From Sulfurimonas denitrificans DSM 1251 (GTDB lineage Bacteria; Campylobacterota; Campylobacteria; Campylobacterales; Sulfurimonadaceae), in NCBI RefSeq assembly GCF_000012965.1, contig NC_007575.1, positions 930,001 through 994,000 on the forward strand: a DNA stretch of 64,000 nucleotides, in the 5' to 3' direction. The number at the start of each line of letters is the position of its first letter. The first letter of the stretch is position 1. The notes under the pieces are model-generated. The model was not told where the DNA came from, made no database searches, and worked only from the letters and a program-made list of their open reading frames with translations. Positions 39,134-47,857 of this stretch are shown here, one piece after another. Position numbers and translations under genes: made by a program.

Positions 39134-41524
39134 ATGGATACAATAAAGGTACTAGGAGCACAAGGCGGCAGAAGCAAAGACTCCTTTACAACATCTATTA
39201 TGGTTACAAAAAATACAGTTATTGATGCTGGAAATATTATGCAAGCACTTGATAGGGATGCAAAAAATATAAATAAAATCTTCTTCTCGCACTCCCATCT
39301 TGATCATATAGTAGATAGTGCTTTTTTGATAGATAACAGTTTTGCCACAAGAGAGGAACCTCTTTATCTATATGGACTTCCACAAACCATAAAAGCATTA
39401 AAAAAGCATCTCTTTAACTCTGAAATTTGGCCAGATTTTAGTGAAATAAATCTAATAAACACTAAAACCCCCTCTGTTGTCTATGTAGAGTTGGAGCTCT
39501 ATAAAAAGTATGAGCTAGAAGAGGGAGTCTCTCTAACTCCCCTGGAGGCAAATCATACTGTAGAGTGCTGTGGTTATCTCATAGAGGGTAAAAAAGGCTC
39601 GATTCTCTTCTCGGGAGACACTTTTAAAAACCCTAAACTGTGGGATATTATAAATAGTAATGAGTCTATAAAAGCTCTTATAATCGATGTCTCTTTTCCA
39701 AATAAACTTACTAAAATCGCACAACATAGTAAACATTTGACCCCACACTTTTTAAGAGAAGAGCTAGAGTTGCTAAAACGCAAAGATGTTAAGATTTATA
39801 TAAATCATCTTAAACCTTTCTACCATGAAGAGATAATAGAAGAACTTTTTGAGATTGGAATTTCTAGAGATAGAGTTTTAAATGATTCTGAGGAAATTTG
39901 TTTTAAAAACGGTCTTATTAAGAGAGTCTCTATGCAATACACAACTGAGCAGAAGATACAAAAACTAAATAAAATAGGCACAGCGCTCTCAGCTGAGACT
40001 AACATAGATGCTCTTTTGGAGATTATAGTAACAGAAGCTAAGATACTCTCTAATGCGGATGCTGGAACACTTTATATTTTAGAAGATAAACATCTACACT
40101 TTAAAGTAGCTCAAACAGACTCTTTAGGTATAAAAATGGGCGGAATAAGCGGAGCTATAACATGGCCACCACTTCCATTATATCTTCAAGATTCTACACC
40201 AAACAATAAAATGGTGGCAGCTACATGTGCGCTTAGCGATATAGTTATAAATATTCCAGATGTTTATGAAGCTGAAGGATTCTCCTTTGATGGGACTAGA
40301 AAATTTGATGAGGGAACTGGTTATCGCTCAAAATCGATGCTAGTTATTCCATTAAAAAATCATGAGTCTGAAATAATAGGAGTTCTACAACTTTTAAATA
40401 AGTATGATGATAACAATGAAACTATCGCTTTTGACAAAGAAGATGAAGAGCTGACTCTATCTTTAGCATCACAAGCCGCAATTGCTATTACAAATACAAC
40501 ACTTATCCAAGGACTTGAAACTCTTCTTGAAGCATTTTTGCAAAGTATTATTTTTGCTATAGGCAAAAAATCTCCATATACCGCTGGACATATAGAGCGG
40601 ATGGTTAAGTTAACAGTTATGATAGCTGAGGCAATCGATAAAGACAAAGGTGTATTTAGTGCCAAGAGTTTTAGTGCACAAGAGCTAAAACAGATAAATT
40701 TTGCAGCACTTATGCACGATATAGGCAAGCTTGCAACTCCAGAACAAGTTGTAGATAAATCTACGAAACTTGAAACTATTTTTGATCGCATAGAAGTTGT
40801 TAAAGGTCGTATTGAAATTATTAAAAAGGCTCTTGAGATAGAACTTTTAAATCAAAAAATAACACTTTTACAGAGTGGAAAAACTTTACATGTAGAGCTT
40901 GAGAGTGAATTTAGTAAAAAAACTGATTTGCTCGATAGTTACTTTGAAGTAATCCAAAAGAGCAACAGAGGCACAGAGTTTACAAACGATGAGCAGATTG
41001 CAATTATACAAAATATAGCAAGTCAAAATTGGGAGATAGATGGCAAAAGTTATCTCATCCTAACGGAAAATGAAGCGTATAATTTAAGTGTACAAAAGGG
41101 AACACTAACATCACAAGAAAGAGCTATTATCAATGAGCATGCAAAGATAAGCATCGATATTTTAAATAAGCTCCCTTTCCCTAAAAAGTACAAAGAGATT
41201 CCACAAATCTCTGGAAATCACCATGAAAAGATAAATGGAAAAGGGTATCCACTAGGGTTAAGTGGCGATGAGATAAGTTTTGAGGCTAGAATTTTGGCAG
41301 TGGCTGATGTATTTGAAGCTCTAACAGCAAGTGACCGCCCATACAAGAAAGGAAATCCACTCTCAAGCGCTATGAAAATTCTCTACTTTATGGCAAAAGA
41401 TGATGATTTAGATAGAGATATAGTTAAGTTTTTCTACAACTCAGGACTATATCTCCAATACGCAAAAAAACTACTCCCCAAAGAGAGCATAGACGAGGTT
41501 ACAACGGACTTTAGTTCGCTGTAA
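39134..41524 (+). CDS. Metallo-beta-lactamase fold + GAF + HD-GYP signalling protein
   Basis: This 796-residue protein starts at the ATG at 39134 behind AAGGGAT; a longer frame reaching back into the cyclase gene is not needed. Residues 1-270 form a metallo-hydrolase of class II cyclic-nucleotide phosphodiesterase type: FFSHSHLDHIVDSAF (H53xHxDH58), EANHTVECCGYLI, ILFSGDTF and YINHLKPF. Residues about 290-455 form a GAF domain. From about 460 there is an HD-GYP-like domain with MHDIGKLATP, GNHHEKINGKGYPLGL and LAVADVFEALTASDRPYK, the type that cleaves cyclic di-GMP. So one polypeptide may degrade cAMP and c-di-GMP. It is encoded 1 base after a cAMP-type cyclase, pointing to a local cyclic-nucleotide circuit. 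Confidence 0.88.
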   Translation: MDTIKVLGAQGGRSKDSFTTSIMVTKNTVIDAGNIMQALDRDAKNINKIFFSHSHLDHIVDSAFLIDNSFATREEPLYLYGLPQTIKALKKHLFNSEIWPDFSEINLINTKTPSVVYVELELYKKYELEEGVSLTPLEANHTVECCGYLIEGKKGSILFSGDTFKNPKLWDIINSNESIKALIIDVSFPNKLTKIAQHSKHLTPHFLREELELLKRKDVKIYINHLKPFYHEEIIEELFEIGISRDRVLNDSEEICFKNGLIKRVSMQYTTEQKIQKLNKIGTALSAETNIDALLEIIVTEAKILSNADAGTLYILEDKHLHFKVAQTDSLGIKMGGISGAITWPPLPLYLQDSTPNNKMVAATCALSDIVINIPDVYEAEGFSFDGTRKFDEGTGYRSKSMLVIPLKNHESEIIGVLQLLNKYDDNNETIAFDKEDEELTLSLASQAAIAITNTTLIQGLETLLEAFLQSIIFAIGKKSPYTAGHIERMVKLTVMIAEAIDKDKGVFSAKSFSAQELKQINFAALMHDIGKLATPEQVVDKSTKLETIFDRIEVVKGRIEIIKKALEIELLNQKITLLQSGKTLHVELESEFSKKTDLLDSYFEVIQKSNRGTEFTNDEQIAIIQNIASQNWEIDGKSYLILTENEAYNLSVQKGTLTSQERAIINEHAKISIDILNKLPFPKKYKEIPQISGNHHEKINGKGYPLGLSGDEISFEARILAVADVFEALTASDRPYKKGNPLSSAMKILYFMAKDDDLDRDIVKFFYNSGLYLQYAKKLLPKESIDEVTTDFSSL

Positions 41525-41670
41525 CTTTACCTGCTTAACACCCTATTAACTCACTTGAGCTATTTTTAGTTCAAATAATTGCTTATGATTATGAAACGAC
41601 ATTAAATAAGTACTAAAGTAATTCTGTTTTTTGTAAAATACATTAACTTACTCGTAATAAAGGATTTAAA

Positions 41671-41937
41671 ATGTTAAAAGATTTAGTATATGCAGGTATT
41701 GGTGCGGCGGTTGTTATGAGAGACAAAGTTGAAGAAGAGGTTAGAAAACTTCAGGAGCAGGGGAAGATTAAAACAACAGATGCTAAGAGTTTTTTGGAAT
41801 CGATTGAAAAAAAAGGTCAAGAGGAACATATAAGAGTAAAAGATGAACTCAAAGCAGCGCTTAGAGAGATTATAGATGAATTAGGTCTTGCTACAAAAGC
41901 AGATATAGAAAAGCTCAAAGATGATTTAAGTAAATAA
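41671..41937 (+). CDS. Phasin-like small helical protein
   Basis: This 88-residue protein resembles PHA-granule-associated (phasin-related) proteins. It has a short hydrophobic start (LVYAGIGAAVVMRDKVEEEV), an amphipathic helix and a C-terminal coiled segment (LGLATKADIEKLKDDLSK) with the family's KADIEKL signature. It lies 4 bases before an AarF/UbiB-type kinase gene, a pairing seen widely. A role in lipid or granule association is possible but not shown. Confidence 0.75.
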   Translation: MLKDLVYAGIGAAVVMRDKVEEEVRKLQEQGKIKTTDAKSFLESIEKKGQEEHIRVKDELKAALREIIDELGLATKADIEKLKDDLSK

Positions 41938-41941
41938 ACTT

Positions 41942-43486
41942 ATGAAAAATCTAAGCTTCTACACACCTCTACGACTCTATAGCGTTTTTGCTTTTTTACT
42001 CACTATCTATTTAGTTATAAAAAAAAGAAAGAGCCTCTTAGGTATGAAGCCTTTGTCTCCCATTTTGTTAAAAGAGACTATAACTTATCTTGGAGCTAGT
42101 TTTATAAAGTTAGCTCAAGTTTTAGCAACAAGGTCTGATTTTTTTGATAAAGAGTATCTTGATGAGCTAAAAGAGTTGCACGACCAACTCCCAGCTATGA
42201 GCGACAAAGACTTTGATGAGGTTTTTAATAGGGCGTTTGATGAGAATAGTTTTGCATCATTTGAGATTGTACCTATTGCTTGTGCATCTATTGGACAAGT
42301 ACATGTAGCTTATACTCATGAGGGGAAAAAGGTAGCTGTAAAACTTCGTCGCTTGTCAATTGAAGCGCAGGTAAAAGCGGACATAAAAATCATATCTGCT
42401 TTTAATGCTCTTTTTCGTCCTCTCTTTTCGCACTATACAAAAAACTCCATTGAAGCGGTAATTGGAGAGTTTTCAAAAATGATTCTTCAAGAAGTTAGTT
42501 TAACTCATGAACTAAACAATCTCATAAAATTCTCAAGCGTTTACAAAGATAGTGGTATAAAGTTTCCAAAGCCTTTTGTAGAGCTCTGTTGTGATGATGC
42601 TTTAGTTATGAGTTTTATGGAGGGTTTTCGTTTTGATGATAAAGAGAGCCTTTTAAAATATGATATAGATTTTAGAGCAATAATCTCAAAACTTGTAGAT
42701 TTTTATACAACTCAGATGTTAATAAAAGGCTATTTTCACGCAGATCCACATCCTGGAAACTTGTTAGTTTCAAAAGAAGCAGAGCTCATACTTCTTGACT
42801 TTGGGATGCTAAAGAGTGTTCCAAACAGCTCAAGAGTTGCAATTATTGAGCTTATAAAGGCAGCAAATGAGAAGGATTATGAATCATATATCGCTGCAAA
42901 TAAAAAGCTAGGAACTATTGCTTATGAGGCTCCAACTGCTGAGCTTGCAGAGTTTAGTGAAAAAATGTTTGAGATATTTTCAAATGATAATCTTAATAGT
43001 GAGTCGATGCAACAGTTGGCGTTTGATGTCTTAGAATCGACAAGAAATCTGCCTTTTAAACTTCCAAGTGATGCTATATATATTTTACGTGTAAGTGCCA
43101 TTATTGAAGGTTTAGGCACTACTTACATAGAAAATTTCAATGGTGTTAAAGATATTTTGCCAATTTTACAAAAAAATATTCCAAAGGCACTTGGAGCAAA
43201 AGAGTCTATTATTGAAACATTGATAGATGAGATAAAAGATATACCGTTTTTAGCAAAAAATTTTAAGAGTGCTATTAAAAAAATTAGCTCAAATGAGTTA
43301 CATGTAGAGATTTCAAACGACCAACTAGGATGGATAAAAAAAGATTTAAAGGAGGCTGTGAAATTTTATGCGCTAAGTTTTGTGATGATGCTTGGCTCTA
43401 TATTTTTACTTCTTTTAGATAAAGATTATAAAAGTGCAGCTTTAATTCTCTTTGTTTTGGGCGCTCTTAGAATATTTTACAGATAA
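41942..43486 (+). CDS. ABC1/AarF/UbiB-family atypical kinase
   Basis: This 514-residue protein has an N-terminal hydrophobic stretch, the kinase-like core and a C-terminal two-helix membrane anchor (FYALSFVMMLGSIFLLLL, AALILFVLGALRIFY). Conserved pieces are the A-rich loop ACASIGQVH, the Lys in KKVAVKLRR, HADPHPGNLLV and LLDFGML. The family's KxGQ signature is KLAQ here (residues 56-59), so the glycine is alanine. UbiB/AarF proteins aid isoprenoid-quinone metabolism or lipid distribution through an ATPase activity. This organism would use menaquinone, so the exact role is open. Confidence 0.87.
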   Translation: MKNLSFYTPLRLYSVFAFLLTIYLVIKKRKSLLGMKPLSPILLKETITYLGASFIKLAQVLATRSDFFDKEYLDELKELHDQLPAMSDKDFDEVFNRAFDENSFASFEIVPIACASIGQVHVAYTHEGKKVAVKLRRLSIEAQVKADIKIISAFNALFRPLFSHYTKNSIEAVIGEFSKMILQEVSLTHELNNLIKFSSVYKDSGIKFPKPFVELCCDDALVMSFMEGFRFDDKESLLKYDIDFRAIISKLVDFYTTQMLIKGYFHADPHPGNLLVSKEAELILLDFGMLKSVPNSSRVAIIELIKAANEKDYESYIAANKKLGTIAYEAPTAELAEFSEKMFEIFSNDNLNSESMQQLAFDVLESTRNLPFKLPSDAIYILRVSAIIEGLGTTYIENFNGVKDILPILQKNIPKALGAKESIIETLIDEIKDIPFLAKNFKSAIKKISSNELHVEISNDQLGWIKKDLKEAVKFYALSFVMMLGSIFLLLLDKDYKSAALILFVLGALRIFYR

Positions 43487-43558
43487 AGTGACAAATATAC
43501 GCTACCAAAAATATGAAATAAATCATAAAATCTTTTAAAATTGTAACTACAGGATTTT

Positions 43559-44983
43559 ATGATGTTTGAATACGCAGTCGTTGGCTCTGGAATAGGCGGT
43601 AGCTCCATTGCATCTTACTTGAACTCTAAGAAAAAAGATGTTGCACTATTTGAAAAAGAGCCATATCTTGGAGGGTGTAGCTCAACTTTTAGACATAAAA
43701 ATTTTAACTATAACACAGGTGCTACAACTCTTAGCGGGTATGAAGATGGATTTGTTGTAAAAGAGATGTTTGACTCTATTGGTTTTAGTCCAAAACTTAT
43801 ACAAACAGATCCAACTATTGTAGTTATTCAAAATAAAAAAGCAACACCACGCTATAAAGATTTTGAGAAGTTTTTAAACGTCTTAGAGACAAACTATCCT
43901 CATCCAAAAAATAGAGAGTTTTGGGCTCTGATACATAAAATAAATAGCGATTTTTATAAGCACAATGGACACTACTACTCAAATAAAAATCTATTTTCAA
44001 AAATTTGCTCATTAGCTAGCTTTACTCCATTAGGCTTATCGTTTTTTAAATATTTAGCAGTAAGTGCATCTCATTTTATAGATGATTTTTTTGGTGGCAT
44101 TGATGAAGAGTATCTGCAATTTTTGGAGTCTCAAATTCTCATAGTAGCCCAAGCTCCAGCAAAAGAGATAAATTTTCTAACAGCAGCACTCTCTCTTGGT
44201 TACACTTTTAATGTTAACCACTATGTAGTTGGCGGTTTTAGCCGTCTATTTGATGATATGACTAAAAATATAAAAAATATTTATAGAGATAGTGAGATAC
44301 TAAGCATCGAAAAAAAGAGCGATAGTTTTGAACTTTATACAAAAGATGAAATTTTTAGGGCTAAAAAAGTGATTTTAAACTCCACAGTTTATGATAGTGC
44401 AAAGCTCTTTAGTGATGCCAAAATTAAAGAGTACTATAAATATTACGAAAAACTAAACAACAATCAAAGCTCCTTTATGCTCTACTTAACCATAAAGAGT
44501 GAGCAAAAATTTCACCACCATTATCAACTTATTCAAAAAGAGAAGTTTGCAAATACTCTCTCTTGCGCCCTTTTTGTGTCGTTCTCAGATATAGATGATT
44601 TGAATCTCGCTCCTAGTGGACACTATAGCATCACGGCTTCTATTCATACAAATGTTCAATTTTGGCAGAATCCACAAACATATAAAGCACAAAAAAAAGA
44701 GCTTAAAAATCTGCTTTTAGATACAATTTTAAATCAACTCAGCATTAAAAAAGAGGAAGTTATTCAAAGCTTTGCAGCAACTCCAAAGAGTTTTAATCGC
44801 TATCTAAATCGTTCACAACTTGGAGGAAATGCAATCAGTATGGAAAATTTTCTACCATTTCTACCATCAAACGATACTAAAATAAATGGACTTTACAATG
44901 TCGGAGATAGTGTTTATGCAGCGCAAGGATGGCCTGGCGTTATGCTTGGTGTAAAAAACTTACAAAGACTCTTACATGTATAG
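43559..44983 (+). CDS. CrtI/CrtISO-type FAD-dependent oxidoreductase
   Basis: This 474-residue flavoprotein has an N-terminal dinucleotide-binding motif VVGSGIGGSSIASYLNSKKKDVALFE written here only in part (VVGSGIGGSS, residues 7-16), followed by KEPYLGGCSSTFRHKNFNYNTG. The C-terminal FAD motif is GLYNVGDSVYAAQGWPGVMLG. This is the phytoene desaturase/carotenoid isomerase/all-trans-retinol saturase group. No carotenoid genes are adjacent, so the substrate is unknown. Its stop overlaps the next start by 8 bases, coupling it to the LytS-type kinase. An alternative start is 43562 (second Met). Confidence 0.85.
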   Translation: MMFEYAVVGSGIGGSSIASYLNSKKKDVALFEKEPYLGGCSSTFRHKNFNYNTGATTLSGYEDGFVVKEMFDSIGFSPKLIQTDPTIVVIQNKKATPRYKDFEKFLNVLETNYPHPKNREFWALIHKINSDFYKHNGHYYSNKNLFSKICSLASFTPLGLSFFKYLAVSASHFIDDFFGGIDEEYLQFLESQILIVAQAPAKEINFLTAALSLGYTFNVNHYVVGGFSRLFDDMTKNIKNIYRDSEILSIEKKSDSFELYTKDEIFRAKKVILNSTVYDSAKLFSDAKIKEYYKYYEKLNNNQSSFMLYLTIKSEQKFHHHYQLIQKEKFANTLSCALFVSFSDIDDLNLAPSGHYSITASIHTNVQFWQNPQTYKAQKKELKNLLLDTILNQLSIKKEEVIQSFAATPKSFNRYLNRSQLGGNAISMENFLPFLPSNDTKINGLYNVGDSVYAAQGWPGVMLGVKNLQRLLHV

Positions 44984-45986
44984 TGTAGCACTCCACATAA
45001 AAACAGAAGATTGGTTATATATCTTAGCCATAGGGATTGTTTTTGCAATGGTACTCTCAAGCTTAGGTTATGGGCTTTTTGAGTTCTCACTTCTTGATGG
45101 TGCTATTTTTGGAGTTATTTTAGGTTTTAGCATAACTATTTTTTCACTTATTTTTGTATCAAATATGAACAAGATAATATTGCCAAATGTAAAAGAGTTT
45201 TACTGGCTGCCGCTTTCTATTTTATTCTCTTTTTTGTCTGGATTTTTGGGAACTTATTTTGGTGTATATGTAGCCCAAAATATAAATATTGAAATTATCC
45301 CAGCATTTAAAAACACTCTTAGCACTATCTCTGTTGCAATTGGGATTTTGACATATATTATTGGTGCACTTTTGTATAGATTTGTAAAAATGAGAAATCA
45401 AAAAGATGTGATAGACAAAGAGTATGTTCAAAGTCGCCTTCGCTCACTTGAGACGCAACTAAATCCTCATTTTTTATTTAACGCACTAAACTCAATCGCC
45501 GAGTTAATTCATCAAGACCCACAAAAAGCGGAGATGGCGGTTTTAAAACTATCTTCATTCTTGAGAAATAGTATGAACGAAACAGCACTTCTTAATTTAG
45601 GAGATGAGATTAGTAATCTTAGTGACTATGTAGAACTTGAAAATATTCGCTTTTCTCAAAAAATAAAACTACATGTACAAAGAGATATACCTGCATGTAA
45701 AGTGCCAAAATTTTCTCTTCAGTTACTTGTTGAAAATGCCATAAAACACGGCTTTAAAAACTTAAATGTAGATCTTAATATTTGGATATCTTTTGATGAG
45801 AGGACAAAAACACTCATCGTTAGAAATGATGGAGATAAGATGAAATCTACAAAATTTGGAGTAGGGCTTAACAACCTAAAACAGCGTATAGAGCTGTTGT
45901 GCGGAGGAAGTATTAAAGTTGCAAATAGTGAGGAAGTGACTTTTCTTATAATTTTAGGAGATTGCAGTGAAAATATTAATCGTTGA
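44976..45986 (+). CDS. LytS-type membrane sensor histidine kinase
   Basis: This 336-residue protein has four hydrophobic helices in the first 140 residues. A His_kinase (PF06580-type) domain follows with the phosphoacceptor motif ETQLNPHFLFNALNSIAELIH near residue 165. A short HATPase domain has LQLLVENAIKHGF and GVGLNNLKQRIELL. The membrane part lacks a recognised ligand domain. It overlaps the LytTR response regulator gene by 20 bases, so the two form one two-component system. Confidence 0.92.
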   Translation: MYSVALHIKTEDWLYILAIGIVFAMVLSSLGYGLFEFSLLDGAIFGVILGFSITIFSLIFVSNMNKIILPNVKEFYWLPLSILFSFLSGFLGTYFGVYVAQNINIEIIPAFKNTLSTISVAIGILTYIIGALLYRFVKMRNQKDVIDKEYVQSRLRSLETQLNPHFLFNALNSIAELIHQDPQKAEMAVLKLSSFLRNSMNETALLNLGDEISNLSDYVELENIRFSQKIKLHVQRDIPACKVPKFSLQLLVENAIKHGFKNLNVDLNIWISFDERTKTLIVRNDGDKMKSTKFGVGLNNLKQRIELLCGGSIKVANSEEVTFLIILGDCSENINR

Positions 45987-46665
45987 TGATGAAGAGTTAG
46001 CTAGAAAAAGGTTGATTCGTATGCTTTTAACTCTGAAATATACAGAGGTACAAGAGGCTTGGGATGCAGATGAAGCTAGAGAGATTTTTAAGAAAGATAG
46101 CTTTGATATAGTTTTTTTAGATATAAATATGCCTCGTGTAAGTGGCATAGAGTTAGGTTATGAGTTGAAATATTTGAACCCAGATGTTGGCATAATATTT
46201 CAAACAGCCTACGAGGAGCATGCTCTGAAGGCTTTTGATATTGGTGCGGTTGCCTATCTTGTTAAACCTTATAGCATCGAGCAGCTGCAAGGCTCTATTA
46301 GACGCATAAAAGCTCCTTTAATCCAAAAGAGAGAGTTTAAAATTTTAAGTAAATTTGGAGATAGCTATCTGCTTTTAAAGCCTCAAGAGATTTATTATGT
46401 CAAAGCTGATTTATCTGAGGTAATGTTGCGAACTAGCAAGGGGTTTTCTTATTATGGAGAAAAGATTTCTAATCTACATGTAAAGCTGGAGAGTTTTGGT
46501 TTTATTCAGATTCACCGTTCATATCTTATAAACAGCAATGAAATCAAAGATATACAAACCATAGAGCAGAGCAAACTGCGTTTTTCATTTAAAAATAGCT
46601 CTGATACCATAGAGTCTAGTAAAGATGGAGCAAAAGCTTTTAGAGAAAAATTTGCCTTTTTATAG
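45967..46665 (+). CDS. LytTR-family response regulator
   Basis: This 232-residue protein has an N-terminal receiver domain (ILIVDDEELARKR, phosphorylated Asp in VFLDINMPRVSG, Lys in AYLVKPY). A C-terminal LytTR DNA-binding domain follows (IYYVKADLSEVMLRTSKGF, FIQIHRSYLINSNEI). It would receive phosphate from the overlapping LytS-type kinase and bind direct-repeat promoter sites. The stop is followed after 10 bases by the start of a truncated thiD. Confidence 0.93.
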   Translation: MKILIVDDEELARKRLIRMLLTLKYTEVQEAWDADEAREIFKKDSFDIVFLDINMPRVSGIELGYELKYLNPDVGIIFQTAYEEHALKAFDIGAVAYLVKPYSIEQLQGSIRRIKAPLIQKREFKILSKFGDSYLLLKPQEIYYVKADLSEVMLRTSKGFSYYGEKISNLHVKLESFGFIQIHRSYLINSNEIKDIQTIEQSKLRFSFKNSSDTIESSKDGAKAFREKFAFL

Positions 46666-46675
46666 GAGAAAAAAA

Positions 46676-46708
46676 ATGAGAGTAGTACTAAGTATAGCAG
46701 GGTCTTGA
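46676..46708 (+). pseudogene. thiD: 5' stub of thiD, cut at the island junction
   Basis: Behind a good TATAGGAGAAAA site, an ATG opens the frame MRVVLSIAGS and then stops. These ten residues are the usual start of hydroxymethylpyrimidine(-phosphate) kinase ThiD, whose next residues would be the DSSGGAG phosphate-binding segment. After codon ten the sequence is unrelated. The gene was therefore broken here, most simply by arrival of the island to the right. The rest of thiD is not in the window. Confidence 0.65.
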
Positions 46709-46828
46709 CCTTTGCTTAACAATACTAAAGCTAATGATAATCGATTAATTCTGTTATTAAAATTCATATTTCATTTTATCTTTTAGCACATAACGAGTTA
46801 CTTAGTTAAGTAATCAAATAATATGATT

Positions 46829-46942
46829 TTATATCACACCTAGTTTTCTCAAAAGAATATCTATCTTTCGTGCTATAGCACTTTTACTAAGCCCATCTTT
46901 GAGCATTTTATGAATCATTTTTACTTCACCTTTTTTAAGCAC
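46829..46942 (-). pseudogene. IS21-family istA transposase remnant (N-terminus only)
   Basis: A GTG start behind a strong GGAAGGAGA site opens 37 codons reading LKKGEVKMIHKMLKDGLSKSAIARKI. This is the N-terminal helix-turn-helix of IS21 IstA transposases (pattern GxSKSAIARxLGIS). The frame then diverges after ARKID and stops at 46829. The DDE catalytic part and istB are missing, so it is a dead fragment. It lies in a 352-base stretch with no other gene between the thiD stub and the first island frame. Confidence 0.6.
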
Positions 46943-47060
46943 TTGTCTCCTTCCAATTTTTTGAAAAAAGACTTTAACAAAATTAATTTGTTTCTTTAAG
47001 CTTTTGGTTGTAAAAACTACTTTTTAGCAGCTTTTCATACTGCCTATTTTAACTCCGCCG

Positions 47061-47537
47061 TTGACATTTAACTCTTGTATCTTGCTTCATCCTCAAAAAG
47101 CGAGTCATTATGACATCACGGGAAAAGCATATCTCACAAACAATAGAAAAATTGACAAAGAAGTGGACTATGACACTTTTAACATAAGTCAAAGAGAATC
47201 AAAATTTGTGATGTATGTACTTGATGCACTAGAAGATGGCGAGATGAACCAAAGTGAGGTTTTATCCTATCTTGAAAAAGTGAAGTTTTTAAGTGAGTAT
47301 AAAGTAGGGCAGAAAAAAGCTATCAAATGGCTCCAAGTGTGGGGAGATAAAGGCAAATGGATATATGAGCAAAGACCAAGTGAAAAAAATGCAATTTTCT
47401 ATCGACTAGAGAGCGAAGCTGAAAAACTTGCCAAAGTTCGAATTAAGACCAATCGAAGAGCTAAAACTTTTTTAAATTATGAATATATACAAAGAATTGG
47501 AGGAAAAATATGTTTGAAGATCTTGAAAACACATTAA
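47061..47537 (+). CDS. Hypothetical island protein, probably an N-terminally truncated fragment
   Basis: This frame of up to 158 residues has no good start: the first candidate is a TTG without a ribosome binding site, and the frame is open back to 47025. The middle (SQRESKFVMYVLDALEDGEMNQSEVLSYLEK) and following helices look like a winged-helix domain at the end of a larger DNA-processing protein, such as a primase or helicase. That is a guess from shape only. The C-terminal tail (RRAKTFLNYEYIQRIGG) may be out of its original context. It lies just upstream of the excisionase/integrase pair. Confidence 0.4.
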   Translation: MTFNSCILLHPQKASHYDITGKAYLTNNRKIDKEVDYDTFNISQRESKFVMYVLDALEDGEMNQSEVLSYLEKVKFLSEYKVGQKKAIKWLQVWGDKGKWIYEQRPSEKNAIFYRLESEAEKLAKVRIKTNRRAKTFLNYEYIQRIGGKICLKILKTH

Positions 47538-47587
47538 AAGATATTAGAAGTGAACTAAGCCTTTATAGATAACTTTTTGCATTAAGC

Positions 47588-47857
47588 ATGACAACATTGA
47601 GCACAAAAAAGCAAGTTGCAAAATTTTTGGGTGTATCTACATCAACAGTATCAAAATATATCGAAGATGGTCGTTTCACAGAGGAGATAGACTATTTTTA
47701 TAACCATGATGGTAAAGAGGAGTTTATCCCAGAGGGAATTATAAAATTCAAGCAAGAGTTGAAGCACCGTAAATATGAGGTTAAAAAAGTAGAAAAAACT
47801 TTAAATCCAATTGCCTCAAAATTTTTGAATAATCGAAAGGTTGTTTCAAATGGCTAA
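47588..47857 (+). CDS. Excisionase/AlpA-like helix-turn-helix protein
   Basis: This 89-residue DNA-binding protein has an N-terminal helix-turn-helix (STKKQVAKFLGVSTSTVSKYI, residues 5-25) and a basic C-terminus. Size, fold and position directly before an integrase suggest an excisionase or directionality factor. Its last 8 bases overlap the integrase start. No strong ribosome binding site is seen. Confidence 0.7.
   Translation: MTTLSTKKQVAKFLGVSTSTVSKYIEDGRFTEEIDYFYNHDGKEEFIPEGIIKFKQELKHRKYEVKKVEKTLNPIASKFLNNRKVVSNG

Noticed and set aside
46600-47060. tRNA gene as the island attachment site
   Set aside because: No TPsiC-like GGTTCGAAT segment or cloverleaf could be found at the left junction; the break is in thiD.
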